Numbered from the stretch's first letter, positions 9,384 to 19,437 are shown. The stretch is 26,316 nt of DNA from Paulinella micropora (GCA_009731375.1 BJOX01000370.1:93838-120153); one strand, 5' to 3'. The notes: generated by a model from the sequence alone, not told the origin. Program-made: numbers and translations.

Positions 9384-10038
9384 TTATGGTTTAAGAGTCA
9401 TCATGAATTTACTAACCAAGTACTCAAATCGATCCTTAGGTACATGTTTAGTTAATACATCTGCTATCTGTTTCTTAGTTCCTACTTTTACAAACCTTAC
9501 TTCTTTATCACGTTGTGCGTGATGCATGAAATGTAGTTCAAGTGGTAGATGTTTAGTGCGTGACCCTGACATTCCTCTCTCTGCCGCTAAAATAGTTTGT
9601 GCGTTGTCCTCAAATAATTCTAATGAGCTTTTCTGTGCTACTCCTAATTCCTCCGCTATATGTCTAACTGCTAACCCTTCATGAATACATTTTACTGCTG
9701 CGAAGATTTCCGCATCATTCGAGCTTAATGCAATCAGTGATTGTCGTTTCGATAACCATGCAATTGGGTCACCTCCCCATAGAACTATATACCCTGTACG
9801 AGACTTTCCTGTCTTTTTGCACACTTTATGTGCTGCATCAGGCCATAGAAGTAATTCCGGGATATGTCCTTGCTTCTTGCGATGATTTCGGCCCGTGAAA
9901 TGCAATACCGCGAAATGAATTCACTAAGTACAGAAAAATTCGTCCCAACATTGCATAAGTCACTCCGACGTCAACAGTCTGCATAACGCTAGCTGCATTC
10001 AAAGCTTGGTCTGCATCTGGTCTAGTCATCTTAGTCAA
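9384..10038 (-). pseudogene. Copia RNase H with the RT-RNase H connection, frameshifted
   Basis: The 173-codon ORF (9384-9905) has the copia RNase H signatures: WLSKRQSLIALSSNDAE, ELFEDNA and QIADVLTKHVPKDRF. Candidate catalytic acids are Asp23, Glu66 and Asp100 of that ORF. The upstream ORF (9838-10038, starting LTKMTRPDA) is the connection that normally follows RT, out of frame with both neighbours. Frameshifts near 10035 and in the 9838-9905 overlap break the polyprotein. The segment around Asp23 is poorly conserved (PDAAHKV, where a DADWA-like motif is expected). Termination is TAA at 9384-9386. Confidence 0.85.
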
Positions 10039-10868
10039 AATAGTAACTTTCCAACTAAGCTAGGAATGGAATGCTTCCTAAGTGCACTAGATTCCGACAT
10101 AGGTTCTGGCTCCTGTTCTGCGCTAGGCGTGCTTAGCGGGCGTGCGTCTGCATATCCTACGTCTTTCAAGATCTGTTTCTGATATCTCGTCTGATGTAGT
10201 AAAATGCGACCTCCTTCCTGTTCTATTTCTATACCCTTAAACTCTTTGGCTACTCCTAATCGTTTTAGGGGATAGAACTTTTCTAGTTGGCTTGCAAACT
10301 TATCATACGTACGTTCGTTAGGCGCCGAAAAGATTAGATCATCTACATGAAATATGCAAATGATTGCGTCTCTTATGGGTTTGTCTTTCTCAACGAACAT
10401 ACATAGATCTGCGTCTAGCAATCGAAATCCTAACTCTTCTAACTTTGGTGCCAAGATTTCATACCAACGTCTGCCTACCTGTGGGGCACCATACAGAGCT
10501 CCATCTATCCTTAATATCATGCCATCATGACCTTCCCTGTCTAAACCATCTGGGGCGTACGCGTAAACAGGATCATTCATTCTGGCATTCAAGTAAGCAT
10601 TTTTGAAGTCTATACTATACAAATTGTGACCATGCCAAGCAGCTATCTTAGCTAAGAAAGGTAGTGATCGATGAGCTGCACAAGGTACAAATAGCTGATC
10701 TGGATTATAGCTGACTCCGGGTTCTAGCATATCTCCTCTCAAAGCTAATCGTGACTTGACAAACTTTCGTCCTTTATCATCAAGCTTGACTTTATGTACC
10801 GATGTCAATCTTACTATCGTCGACACTCCCTTCTCTTTTGCTTGCTTGGGGCTTACCCAGGTATAGGT
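10035..10868 (-). pseudogene. Copia reverse transcriptase (RVT_2 type)
   Basis: The open frame of 263 codons (upstream end 10826) carries the RVT_2 pattern: KSRLALRGD, SIDFKNAYLNA with catalytic Asp73, LYGAPQVGRRWY, and FHVDDL with the Asp pair at 162-163. The same frame extends upstream through YTWVSPKQAKEKG to about 10868. There a frameshift separates it from the preceding frame, which ends EIEALSLLTPIPG. It synthesises element cDNA in functional relatives. The domain itself shows no internal stop, but its polyprotein is broken on both sides. Confidence 0.92.
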
Positions 10869-11290
10869 GTTAAAAGACTTAGAGCCTCTATCTCTTTATC
10901 CATGCCTTCTTTCAACTCCTTAGCTGTTAGCCCTTCGTCGACTATCTCTTTTGGCACACGTAGTGTGAGGTAGAGTAAAACTTCACTACTATCCTCTCCT
11001 AGTATGCTTTCCTCAGACGATTTGGCGTCTTCACCGGGTGGATGGATTGGGTCTACTTTATACTTTTTGATTTCACTGTTTAACATCTTTTCAACTAGTC
11101 CGTCATCAACAGATACAAAGTGACTTGGCTTGGGCTGTTTGCGAACTTTAAGTCTATCACCTTTCTCGCATGGTTTCAAAACTTTACCGGTTCGTTTATC
11201 TTCTTGCCAACTGTCTCCATACTCTTCCTTCGCCCATAGTTCACCAAAGGCTACCGCTGGTACAACTACCTTGATAGAGGACTCTATGGA
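10853..11290 (-). pseudogene. Copia integrase C-terminal tail and linker to RT
   Basis: One open frame runs from the inversion breakpoint (about 11290) through VVVPAVAFGELWAKEEYGDS, a basic stretch (GDRLKVRKQPKPSH) and an acidic stretch (EDAKSSEESILGEDSSE) to EGMDKEIEALSL, the typical lead-in to copia RT. It lacks the catalytic core that should precede it. The frame ends at a TAA just inside the RT frame. Confidence 0.65.
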
Positions 11291-11299
11291 TTCTGAACA

Positions 11300-12396
11300 G
11301 AACAGATGAGAATAGAAAGATCACTTCCAATTTCGTACAGAGATTACAAAGAGGCGAGGGAAGAATACGATTGGATGCACGAGGAACGATACAACGAAGA
11401 GAGAGCTGAGAACGAAGAGAAAGAAAGAAAGGAAAGAGAGGCGAGCAAGAAAGAGAAAGAGAAACAAAAGGAGAACATGGAAGATATCGAGCATAATCTG
11501 ATGGTAGCAGAAGGAAAGGGGAAAAACAAGAACGAGAGGATGATAGTGCAAGACAGTGGATCGTCACGAGACATAGCTTGCACGACAGCTATATTGAGCA
11601 ACCTCTCTGATATTGCCTCACTGGAAACGGAGAAAGCGTAGTGAACCGGAGAAGCGAGATTGACCCGTGTAGATGGGACAGGAAAACCCGTGATGGTAAA
11701 GAAGAGATGTTGTACGACCCAAGGATGCCTGTGAACATAGTTTCAACCGGCAGCATGGATCACTTTTACCACAGATCTGTTATTCACCAGAACGGACAGT
11801 TGCTTATTCTAAAGCACCCCATAAGAGTGAAAGAGAGTGACGTGATTGTCAGGGGAGAATGACACCGCGAATGCTATACCGGTGGGACACGGAATATGAC
11901 GAACCTCTTGACATTGACACGCGATTTGAGCCCAAGATCAAGGTAAAGAAATCAAAGGCGGGGTAAATGGGGAGGGAATCCCCAAGGAGAGAGAAAATGA
12001 GAAAGAAGTAGCTAAAGTTTGCGAGAATAGAAAGAGTAAGGGATGTGTGTTATATGCTATGTATCCAGAGAAGAGTGCAAATAAGAAGCCTGTAGACATC
12101 TACGTCATGCATCAGTGCAGCGGGCATAAGGCTATAAAGAAGACCTATGCATTAGGCAAGGCACTGGGCCGCAAAGTTGTCGGCAATGAAGATTTAGTTA
12201 GATATTGTGAAGCTTGTATGATGGGTAAGGCTAAAGAATTACCCAGATTTAAGAAGAATAGGATTAGGAGAGCTAGTTATGCGAGTGAGATTTTGCACGT
12301 AGATACAGCCGGACCACGGGCAGTAATGTCCATCAATGGCAAGTACTACAAGTTTTGTGTAACAGACGATTATTCAGGTTATATCTTATGTGTTTC
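11300..12396 (+). pseudogene. Inverted segment: copia protease and integrase N-terminus
   Basis: The 111-codon ORF 11306-11641 has a highly charged Glu/Lys/Arg stretch (about residues 11-58) and then VQDSGSS with the retropepsin-type Asp83-Ser-Gly. The next ORF (11641-11862, another frame) continues with LYDPRMPVNIVSTGS, the usual copia protease-integrase spacer. ORF 12047-12421 has the integrase zinc finger (His22-x4-His27, Cys54-x2-Cys57) and starts the core with HVDTAGP (first catalytic Asp86) and DDYSGYI, then runs into unrelated sequence at about 12396. This block reads plus while the rest of the element reads minus. The rest of the catalytic core is absent from the window. Confidence 0.85.
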
Positions 12397-13095
12397 CGGG
12401 GTCTTCATCTTCTTCTTCTGACGCTCCGTCTATCACCCTTCTCTTCGCATCGAATGCTGCATTCCTTCTAGCTGCTGTCTTTGGTGTAAAGAATGGGTAT
12501 GCGTCTTCTGAGTGTAACTTGCGTAAATACGCATTCAAAGATCCCTCTGCCACTACCTCGTTGTGAATCTGGGCTAAGTGAGGCATAGACTCCACTAACT
12601 GCTCTGCAAAAGCATTTTTGTGGTTGCATGCTAGGTCAAGAATACCATAATACATCACGGATAACATTTCTGTGTAGAACTCACTGTACTTGCCGTTCGG
12701 TTCGTAACATAACCTATCTTTCACAGTTAGGTCTTTCAATCCATTCGACATCACAAACAACAGACGCTGTAATTCTGTCTTTTAGGGTCTCGGGTGTCAT
12801 TCACAGTGTGTCTCATCTGACAATCCCAAATCGCTCTCTCTTTCTTCATTGACTCTTCTGATGCTGCTTTCGAACGTTCTTCTCTCACTGACTCTCTTGC
12901 TATGGGTGTAGTACCCGCAGCATGCGACAAAAACACGTCATTTATCGCCCAAAACACGTCTGTCAGTAGGTTGTCTGTCTCAGCTACCCTCACTCCATTC
13001 TCTCTTTTCACCTTCACAACATCACCTGTCTCCTCATCCATGATGCACGTATGCAATGACTCAGCTAGCTTCTTTAAATCCTCAAAGCTAATCAC
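12397..13095 (-). pseudogene. Coding-like region between Gag and the inverted block
   Basis: ORFs 12751-13095 and 12386-12760 are in different frames and seem to be one frameshifted coding sequence. The first starts MISFEDLKKLAESLHTCIMD; the second contains FYTEMLSVMYYGILDLACNH and ends with an acidic run SEEEDED at the breakpoint. Helical, charged composition suggests Gag-like structural protein, but I recognise no domain. Its place between the zinc knuckle and the protease is unusual for a copia element. Confidence 0.5.
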
Positions 13096-13220
13096 TTTGC
13101 CACTGTGTCACCTCTTTTTACTGCTCCCCTCCGTAGTTGTGCTTTGTTGACGCGTGGAGTTGTGCAAGTTGTGTGGAGTGGGTGTTGTTTGTGTCTCCTG
13201 TCTATCCTCGTCCAATCTAT

Positions 13221-13376
13221 CTACCGGGGACGGACCTTTGAGGGTTGCGACGGGAGCCATGCCTTGCCTTCAGCTCTTTTCCCCTGTCGCACAGACACTG
13301 TTCTTGTAGCTTCTATCTCTGCCTTAACCTCCCCGGCCCGCGCTTGAAAATCTGGCATATCAGCACAGTTAGCCAT
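13221..13376 (-). pseudogene. Short ORF in the copia internal region (51 codons)
   Basis: ATG at 13376-13374 opens MANCADMPDFQARAGEVKAE and the frame ends VRPR then TAG. It is probably a fragment of the same frameshifted coding region as 12397-13095 and 13444-14113. No domain is recognised. Confidence 0.35.
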
Positions 13377-13443
13377 GAATTTTTCTTCTCGCGGGTTTTC
13401 CGGTTTGATGACTGACTTGAGCGGGAATTACCTTGTCCTTTTG

Positions 13444-14113
13444 TTAGGGTATTGCTGAGTCTTTTTGCGAAAGTTGCTGTGCTCTCGCCCCCTTGCTCTC
13501 CCTCTCTCTCTTCAATCTTTTCATCATCTCTTCACTTGGGTACTCATTGGTGGGGGGTGGGCGGCATGATGGGGGTTGTTCCAGATCATCTGGGAGTTGT
13601 GGGTCCTGCTTGTAGTGATAACCACACAGACTAGCATACTGCAACCTCTTGCTCATACTGCCTGCCTTACCTATGCTCCCACTTTCTCCATATTTCACAC
13701 CACACCGCTTCCCCTTTGAGTTCTTCCCTATACATTGGATTGTGTTTCGTTTGGGGTGTCTGTTTGGTGGGGGTGATTGTTTGTGGTGTCTTGTGTTTGT
13801 TTGTATCTTTCGTTTGAAAGAGAGATTGCGGTGTCAGTTTCGGTTTCGTCGGTTTCTCTTTTTTAGAGGGTTGCGAGGAAGTTTCTCGCACGAGATCGTG
13901 CTGTGGAGGGGATCGGTTGGGAGGGGTTGTTGACGAAGGGTTGAGACGTTGATCACTAGTGAGAGTGAATGGTGAGGGGTTGGATGGGGGAATGCCTCCG
14001 AGCGAGTAGCGAGTCTGGGAGCTGCTCGACATTCTAACCACCCCCCCCCCCCTCACGGACTCTTTCGGGTTGTTCAGTGTCGTTCTCTTTTTGCTCCCCT
14101 GTTTCACTATCAT
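13444..14113 (-). pseudogene. Proline/threonine-rich coding-like region after the Gag zinc knuckle
   Basis: ORF 13667-14113 includes MSSSSQTRYSLGGIPPSNPS and then a long P/T/S/K/Q-rich low-complexity stretch. ORF 13444-13698, in another frame, carries CGYHYKQDPQLPDDLEQPPS and a basic KRLKRERESKGARAQ stretch. It could be the C-terminal part of Gag reached by the frame change at the poly-C tract, or the start of a second ORF. Function is unknown. Confidence 0.4.
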
Positions 14114-14975
14114 CCCCTTCCGTTTCCTCTCCTCTTTGGGCTGTGTTGCACTCTTCTTGTTCTTCCTCTGCCTCCATGATAATCAGTTCATAATAGACCT
14201 CCTCCTCTGAACTGTCGTCTTGTTCTGTGTTGTTTTTCCCCTCTCCTCCTTCGTTTTCCTCACCCGTTTCACCTCTTATCAGAGTCACACCTTTATCATT
14301 TTTCTTATGAAACTTACTACCTTTGCTTTGGGTTTCTTGCTTGGGAGGGGCGGTGTTGTGGTGTTTATGAGTGCGACGAGAGCTGTGAGACTTAGTAATC
14401 TTAGGGCAAAAGCGTTTAGTGTGTCCAGTCTCGCTGCAGTTATAACAAACTGCAGTGAGTCACCATTCCTTCCGTTCTGTCACTATCCCATCATGCTTGC
14501 CCCCGTACTCACCTTTTTGTTTGTACTTGCTCGTCCCACTCTTCCTTCCATCCTCTTGTTCCTCTCCTGCTAGCAATAAAGCTGCTCCTTCTCCATCTGC
14601 TTTACTACTACTCTTCCCTTTCTCATACTTCTTCTGTCTGTTGGTTGCCTCCCAAAGCACGTAAAACTCTCTAGCTGCCTCAACTATGTCGTTGTGCTTG
14701 GGTCGTATGGCTGGTGCTATGCGATAGTGATCAGCAAAGTATTTAGCACCATAGGCTGGGTGCGTACTCAGCTTATCTAGCAACCGGTTTGCTGATTCGT
14801 CTTCTTCGAACTTCTCTCCTCTTAGATTTTCAAGCCATTCTTTCTTCAGTAGGTACCTGGTGAGCCAGGCGTCTACGTCTTCGTTCTTTCTAGGAGCTCT
14901 CTCTCTCTGAATTTCTTTTCCTCCAAATATCTTGCTGCTCCGGAAATTTGTCAGTATTTTTTCTTGACAATGCAT
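14034..14975 (-). pseudogene. Copia Gag C-terminal half with CCHC knuckle and in-frame UGA
   Basis: A single frame runs from 14975 to 14034, interrupted only by TGA (plus-strand 14460-14462). Upstream of the stop lies capsid-like sequence (DVDAWLTRYLLKKEWLENLR, NDIVEAAREFYVLWEATNR). Downstream comes the knuckle C-Y-N-C-S-E-T-G-H-T-K-R-F-C (CX2CX4HX4C), then Lys- and Glu-rich sequence ending in a Gly run. The Gly run is encoded by a poly-G tract (poly-C at about 14040-14052, plus strand), after which a different frame is open. Gag packages element RNA in functional relatives. Confidence 0.8.
14406..14447 (-). other. CCHC zinc knuckle of Gag
   Basis: These 14 codons encode CYNCSETGHTKRFC, an exact CX2CX4HX4C nucleic-acid-binding knuckle typical of retroelement nucleocapsids. 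It lies downstream of the in-frame UGA. Confidence 0.9.
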
Positions 14976-15613
14976 ACTTTATCAAACTGATTTTGAGCAT
15001 TACGGCTTCTGAGATATGCGACAACCTTATAGTTAGAGAATGCAGTGGTGATGAGTAGCTGAAATAATTTACATCGCTGCAAATATTTTTGCTCCCTCTT
15101 GTATGCTCTCTTCGTCATACTGTGTATATATTTCACTGCTCTCGTTTGTGCTAGTCTCGCTCTTCTCTTCGCTTTTTCCTCCCAAGCTACCTTCTGCTCA
15201 TTACTCCATTTCGCATAGTCTTTCTGCTTTTCTAGTGTTTTCTTCTTTGGGTCTGATCGTCTTGTGCGTGATGATGTTGATGAAGATGATGAGTCTTTCT
15301 CTTTGTCTTCTTCCTCACTTTCTTCACTCACGTCTGGCGAATCTTCTTCTGTCGGTTCTCTTGGTTCATCTGCTTCCTCTGCTGCTCTCATACGACTTAA
15401 ATCCCATCTGTATTTCCTCTTAGCAGCTACCTCATCGAGAAATGTGTCTTTAACAATGTTCCAGAGAATTGTACTAATACCGTAAGCATATTCCACTAGC
15501 TGATAGTAAAATCCTTGAAGATGTTCTGTGACACCGTCATAGACGGGTGAGTGAGATAAGAACTGTTTCCAGTTCGTGTATTGATGTGATGAACCACTAT
15601 CCCAACGGCTCAT
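14951..15613 (-). pseudogene. Copia Gag N-terminal half
   Basis: The 220-codon ORF opens MSRWDSGSSHQYTNWKQ. Its ATG lies only about five bases inside the 5' LTR boundary, leaving almost no leader. It contains helical segments, an acidic/serine-rich stretch around residues 80-112 and a basic stretch around 117-175. It ends by frameshift at about 14951-14975, where the next Gag frame begins. Confidence 0.7.
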
Positions 15614-15617
15614 GACA

Positions 15618-15919
15618 GATGATTAGGTATAAACCTGTCACTCACGGATCTTACCCTACCTTTCACTTACTGTTTGCAGGGAGACTTCGTTAAAAGCCAG
15701 GTTGCTCACAGCCACTTTAATCCGAAGACATAAACGCAGAACTGAACTGTAAAAGAGCAGCTAACTAGTCTAAGTGCGTGACTAGCAGTAACTGACTCTC
15801 AATGATATGGTCCGGTGCACAATGGTAAAAGCGTAACTTGCACAATGGTAAAATGTTACCGCACATATAAATCAATCATAAATACGTCTTAAACAGTACT
15901 CGAAGTTACCTGTCCAACA
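15618..15919 (-). repeat. 5' LTR of the copia element
   Basis: A direct repeat of 8394-8761, about 302 bp. On the minus strand it starts TGTTGGACAGGTAACTTCG and ends TAATCATC just before the gag start. The right boundary directly abuts the candidate 5-bp duplication. Confidence 0.92.
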
Positions 15920-15924
15920 ATTTG
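15920..15924. repeat. Candidate target-site duplication, right (ATTTG)
   Basis: ATTTG directly follows the LTR end and matches 8388-8392. Confidence 0.5.
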
Positions 15925-16011
15925 AAAAAAGCAACTCCCCTAAACAAAGGAAGAAGGAAAGGTAGTGGAGGAGTATATGAAAGGAGTTGAGGTGTTAGGA
16001 GTTTGCAGAAA

Positions 16012-16264
16012 TCATCCTTGACTGATCAGTTTTAACGCATCCGCATCGGATTCATCTTCCAGTAAGAATGGATCATACTTAATCAGCCTTCGTACATTCA
16101 CAATTTGCATCTTCCCTCTACCCCTGATCTTATATCAGATGTCCCATCTGTTCCATGATTTCAACCGATAAGGTACTTTCCAATCAATAAACAGCTTAGA
16201 GTTGACTCCCTTCGGGACCGGCCTGAGGATGATACAATAGTACGATATCCACGACCTGGAATTT
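16012..16264 (-). pseudogene. Gypsy integrase C-terminal GPY/F-like domain
   Basis: A minus-strand frame reads FQVVDIVLLYHPQAG, KLFIDWKVPYRLK, a stop, then YKIRGRGKMQIVNVRRLIKY and a short acidic tail ending at TGA (16012-16014). This matches the GPY/F pattern (KL..W..PYR, then VNV.RL), with V replacing the G of GPY. An indel near SxQL/VNSK and one in-frame stop show decay. Confidence 0.75.
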
Positions 16265-16530
16265 CAAGTGATATGATCCAAGTGTGCTTGTCGCACCCCT
16301 TCAGCATCATTCTTTCTGCGCTCCTCCTCTCTATGCGCCTTGACTATTTGCTCCGCCTCCATCTTTGCTCTAAGTCTCATCCCAAACAACTCATCCGCAT
16401 CCGCCCAAGTATCTGTTGGGTGAAGGAGCAAAATCAGGATATCAGGCTCACGCCCATATATTAACTTGTATATATGGAGAGACTGAACCATTCGAGCCTG
16501 GGCACTCCTAACGCAGTAGAAGGTAGACAC
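16264..16530 (-). pseudogene. Gypsy integrase post-core segment
   Basis: An 88-codon ORF contains ARMVQSLHIYKLIYGREPDI, the segment after the catalytic core (usually ...P..L.YGR.P). A charged helical stretch follows (RAKMEAEQIVKAHREEERRK). It is out of frame with both the core and the C-terminal domain. Confidence 0.8.
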
Positions 16531-16555
16531 AGTTCATTGCAAACGCAAATAATAG

Positions 16556-17190
16556 TCACAGTGTTGCATCGACCCATGCTATTTGATTCTCCTTCTTCAT
16601 GCAATACATCTTTAGCGAGGCTTTGAGGGGTCTCGGTACCCGCTTGACTTTCCCATTTGCTCGCGGGTTGTAGGCAGTAACATATTGCAATGATTTCATC
16701 CCGTAATATTGAGATATTTTGTCGATGACCTCATTATTAAAGTCCGAGCCTCGATCAGAACATATATTTCTTGATACTCCGATCTGTGAGATGATTCTAT
16801 CGTTCAGCGCTTGAGCAGTCGTCTTGCTGGTAACATCTTTGACAGGAATGATCCACACATAATTGCAATTGGTCGCTCTGTCGATAGCAGTAAGTAGATA
16901 ATTGTAACATTCCTTTGATTCTGGGAAATGTCCCACATGATCAATGTGTATGAACTCAAACATCCCCTCATGAAGAGGAAATTCGCTGATCAGGCCAAAA
17001 TTTGCCTTCAGCGGTGCTTTGTTTATCTTGCACTGGATGCATGCATCCACTGCATGACCTATCTTCTCCTTCATCTTTTCCCACCAGAATCGCATCGCTA
17101 TAAACATATGAGTTCGTTGTCGACCCGGATGTGCCAAAAGAGGGCAGTTATGAGAGCGACAAATATAAATTATTTCAAACTTTCCAGTAC
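16556..17190 (-). pseudogene. Gypsy integrase zinc finger and catalytic core, catalytic Glu replaced
   Basis: The open frame from about 17190 contains SHNCPLLAHPGRQRTHM and ACIQCK, giving the HHCC finger. The core has IHIDHVG (Asp66 of the 193-codon ORF starting at 17137) and CSDRGSDF (Asp128), but the third acid position reads NGKVKR, with Lys165 where NGQVER-type integrases have the catalytic Glu. The enzyme normally joins element cDNA to the genome; this copy should be inactive. It loses frame after ENQIAWVDATL. Confidence 0.9.
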
Positions 17191-17218
17191 CAAAAAAGTC
17201 AATTTGTCAGGCTGTGAC

Positions 17219-17545
17219 TCATAGCGGCCGTGGAGGCTTTTGTACCACAATAAAATATCTCTCTATCACATCTCCTTCATCTGAACTTTGATAGATTTCG
17301 TAATCCTGGTTCTGATATAAATGTATGATTTCCTTATAATCAGGATCTTGAGCTTGTTGTTGCATCCATGCGGTACGAGAGGCTATATGGATAGTAACAT
17401 CTTTTAGCAGTACCACATTCTCTCCGGGTCGTCATCTAGGTCACTTCTCCGCTCTTGTAGATGCTCCGCATAAGCTTCCTGCGTCTCCTCTTCCTCCTTT
17501 AAATTTATGTTCGCCTTCGCATTCTCATATACCTCATAGGATCAC
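17219..17545 (-). pseudogene. Gypsy pol linker upstream of the integrase finger
   Basis: ORF 17219-17416 includes DVTIHIASRTAWMQQQAQDP and EGDVIERYFIVVQKPPRP, resembling the RNase H-integrase linker region. A frame just upstream (to about 17545) is rich in Glu (ANINLKEEEETQEAYAEHLQ) and is joined by a frameshift near 17416. No catalytic motif is visible. Confidence 0.5.
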
Positions 17546-17617
17546 TCAGCGTCATCCTGGGTATGTAACTCACAACATACCCTGTGCTCTGAGCGTTTTG
17601 GACTGTACCGTAAACTC

Positions 17618-17971
17618 GTGCAATCATATCAGACTCCATTCACCATCCCCATCGCCTCGATGTGGCTAACCTCGTACACTTTGTCAGTTTTTAAGATTGG
17701 GAAAATATGTCTCACGCACACGGGACATCCTCTTTATTCCTGCGTACACATGGGGCACTCGGATGATTCTGCAAAAGAATATATAATGAATTTAGCTTCA
17801 CTGCCTGGAATGCAAATGCAGACGTTGATGGCAGCAGCGACGAAAGCAGGTGGAGGGTTCATTAAACAGTCTGAGTATCTAAAACGCAGCGAAAGGATCA
17901 AACATTTCGATCTAAATTTGGCAACAATAATTAATACCATCAACGTTCGCAACACGATTGATTATTCATAA
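17618..17971 (+). CDS. Unrecognised 117-codon ORF
   Basis: The frame includes GKICLTHTGHPLYSCVHMGH, a Cys/His-rich cluster that could bind metal, followed by LASLPGMQMQTLMAAATKAG and a basic/Asn-rich end. It lies between the gypsy relic and the ACAT array. Composition from about codon 50 onward is protein-like, but I recognise no family and see no good splice or start evidence. It could be an exon, part of the mobile element, or chance. Confidence 0.3.
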   Translation: MQSYQTPFTIPIASMWLTSYTLSVFKIGKICLTHTGHPLYSCVHMGHSDDSAKEYIMNLASLPGMQMQTLMAAATKAGGGFIKQSEYLKRSERIKHFDLNLATIINTINVRNTIDYS

Positions 17972-18240
17972 CGTATTCCCATTAAATTAGCCTTATTAAA
18001 TCTTTGATAGACACATTATTTAACACGTTTGAAATTTGATATATAACCTCACGAAGTACAATATAACGCACATATATACATGCACACATATATGCATGCA
18101 CACATACAAAGACAAAGAAAGGCGGACAGGCAGACACCATACATACACTAATACATCCAAACATACATCCAAACATGCATACATACATAAATACATACAT
18201 ACATACATACATGAAATTCAATCTATACATACATGCATAC

Positions 18241-19437
18241 CTACCTGCCTATCTACCTACCTATCTACCTACCTACATATGCATACATACATACATACGT
18301 ACAAACATCATATATGCATGCATACATACATGCATACATGCATACATACATACATACATACATGCATGCATGCATATATTAAAAGATACATACATACATA
18401 CATAAATTCATACATACATCATGCATATATTAAAAGATACATACAAACATGCATACATACATGCATACATACGTATACATGCATACATACATGCATACAT
18501 ACGCATACATACATACATACATACATGCATACATTCATACATAGATACATACATACATACATACATACCTTATGTTTACATGCATGCATGCATGCATGCA
18601 TGCACATATAAAAGATACATACATACATACATACATACATGCATGCATGCATACAAACATACAAACATATATATATACATATATACATACATACATACAT
18701 ACATACATACATACATACATACATACATGCATGCATGCATACATGCATACATGCGTACATGCATACATACATACATACATGCATGCATACATACATACAT
18801 ACATACATACATCATACATACATACATACATACATACATACGTACGTACGTACATACGTACATACATGCATGCGTGCATGCATGCATACGTACATACATA
18901 CATACGTGCATGCATGCATGGATACATACAGACATACACTAGTACATACATACATACATCCATACATACATATATGCATACATGCGTGCATGCATGCATA
19001 AATACATACATACATGCATACATACATGCATGCATGCATGGATACATACATACATACATACATGCATGCATGCATACATATATACATACATACATGTATA
19101 TATAAAAAGATACATACATACATACATACATACATACATACATGCATGCATACATACATGCATATCTACATGCATACATACATTCAGACACACATACATA
19201 CATACATACATACATACATGCATACATACGTACATACATACATACATGCTGCATGCATATATAAAAAGATACATACATACATACATACATGCATGCATGG
19301 ATACATACATACATACATATATACATACATAAATATATACATATATACATATATACATGCATGCATGCATACATACATACATACATACATACATGCATGC
19401 ATGCATACATACATACATACGTACATACATACATACA

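Larger units (their letters stand above)
8394..15919 (-). mobile_element. Ty1/copia LTR retrotransposon, decayed and internally rearranged
   Basis: Reading the minus strand from 15919: 5' LTR, Gag with a CCHC knuckle, a long undefined coding-like region, a segment in inverted orientation carrying protease and the integrase N-terminus, integrase C-terminal part, reverse transcriptase, RNase H, 3' non-coding sequence, polypurine tract, 3' LTR. Integrase before reverse transcriptase defines the copia order. The LTRs differ at a dozen or more sites plus indels, and the coding region has several frameshifts and an in-frame stop, so the copy is old and not autonomous. The 5-bp ATTTG lies just outside both ends. 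Confidence 0.9.
15925..17545 (-). mobile_element. Ty3/gypsy relic (integrase and flanks) interrupted by the copia element
   Basis: The minus strand carries a linker, an HHCC zinc finger, the integrase core, a post-core segment and a GPY/F-like C-terminus, then a candidate polypurine tract (TTTAGGGGAGT, plus 15934-15944) about 10-15 bp before the copia LTR. RT and RNase H, expected to the right, are missing. Frameshifts and a stop interrupt the integrase. The sequence below 8388 should be the continuation of this element. Confidence 0.8.

Noticed and set aside
11241-11567. Minus-strand ORFs opposite the inverted protease block
   Set aside because: They are antisense shadows of the Glu/Lys-rich plus-strand frame, which carries the recognisable DSGSS motif.
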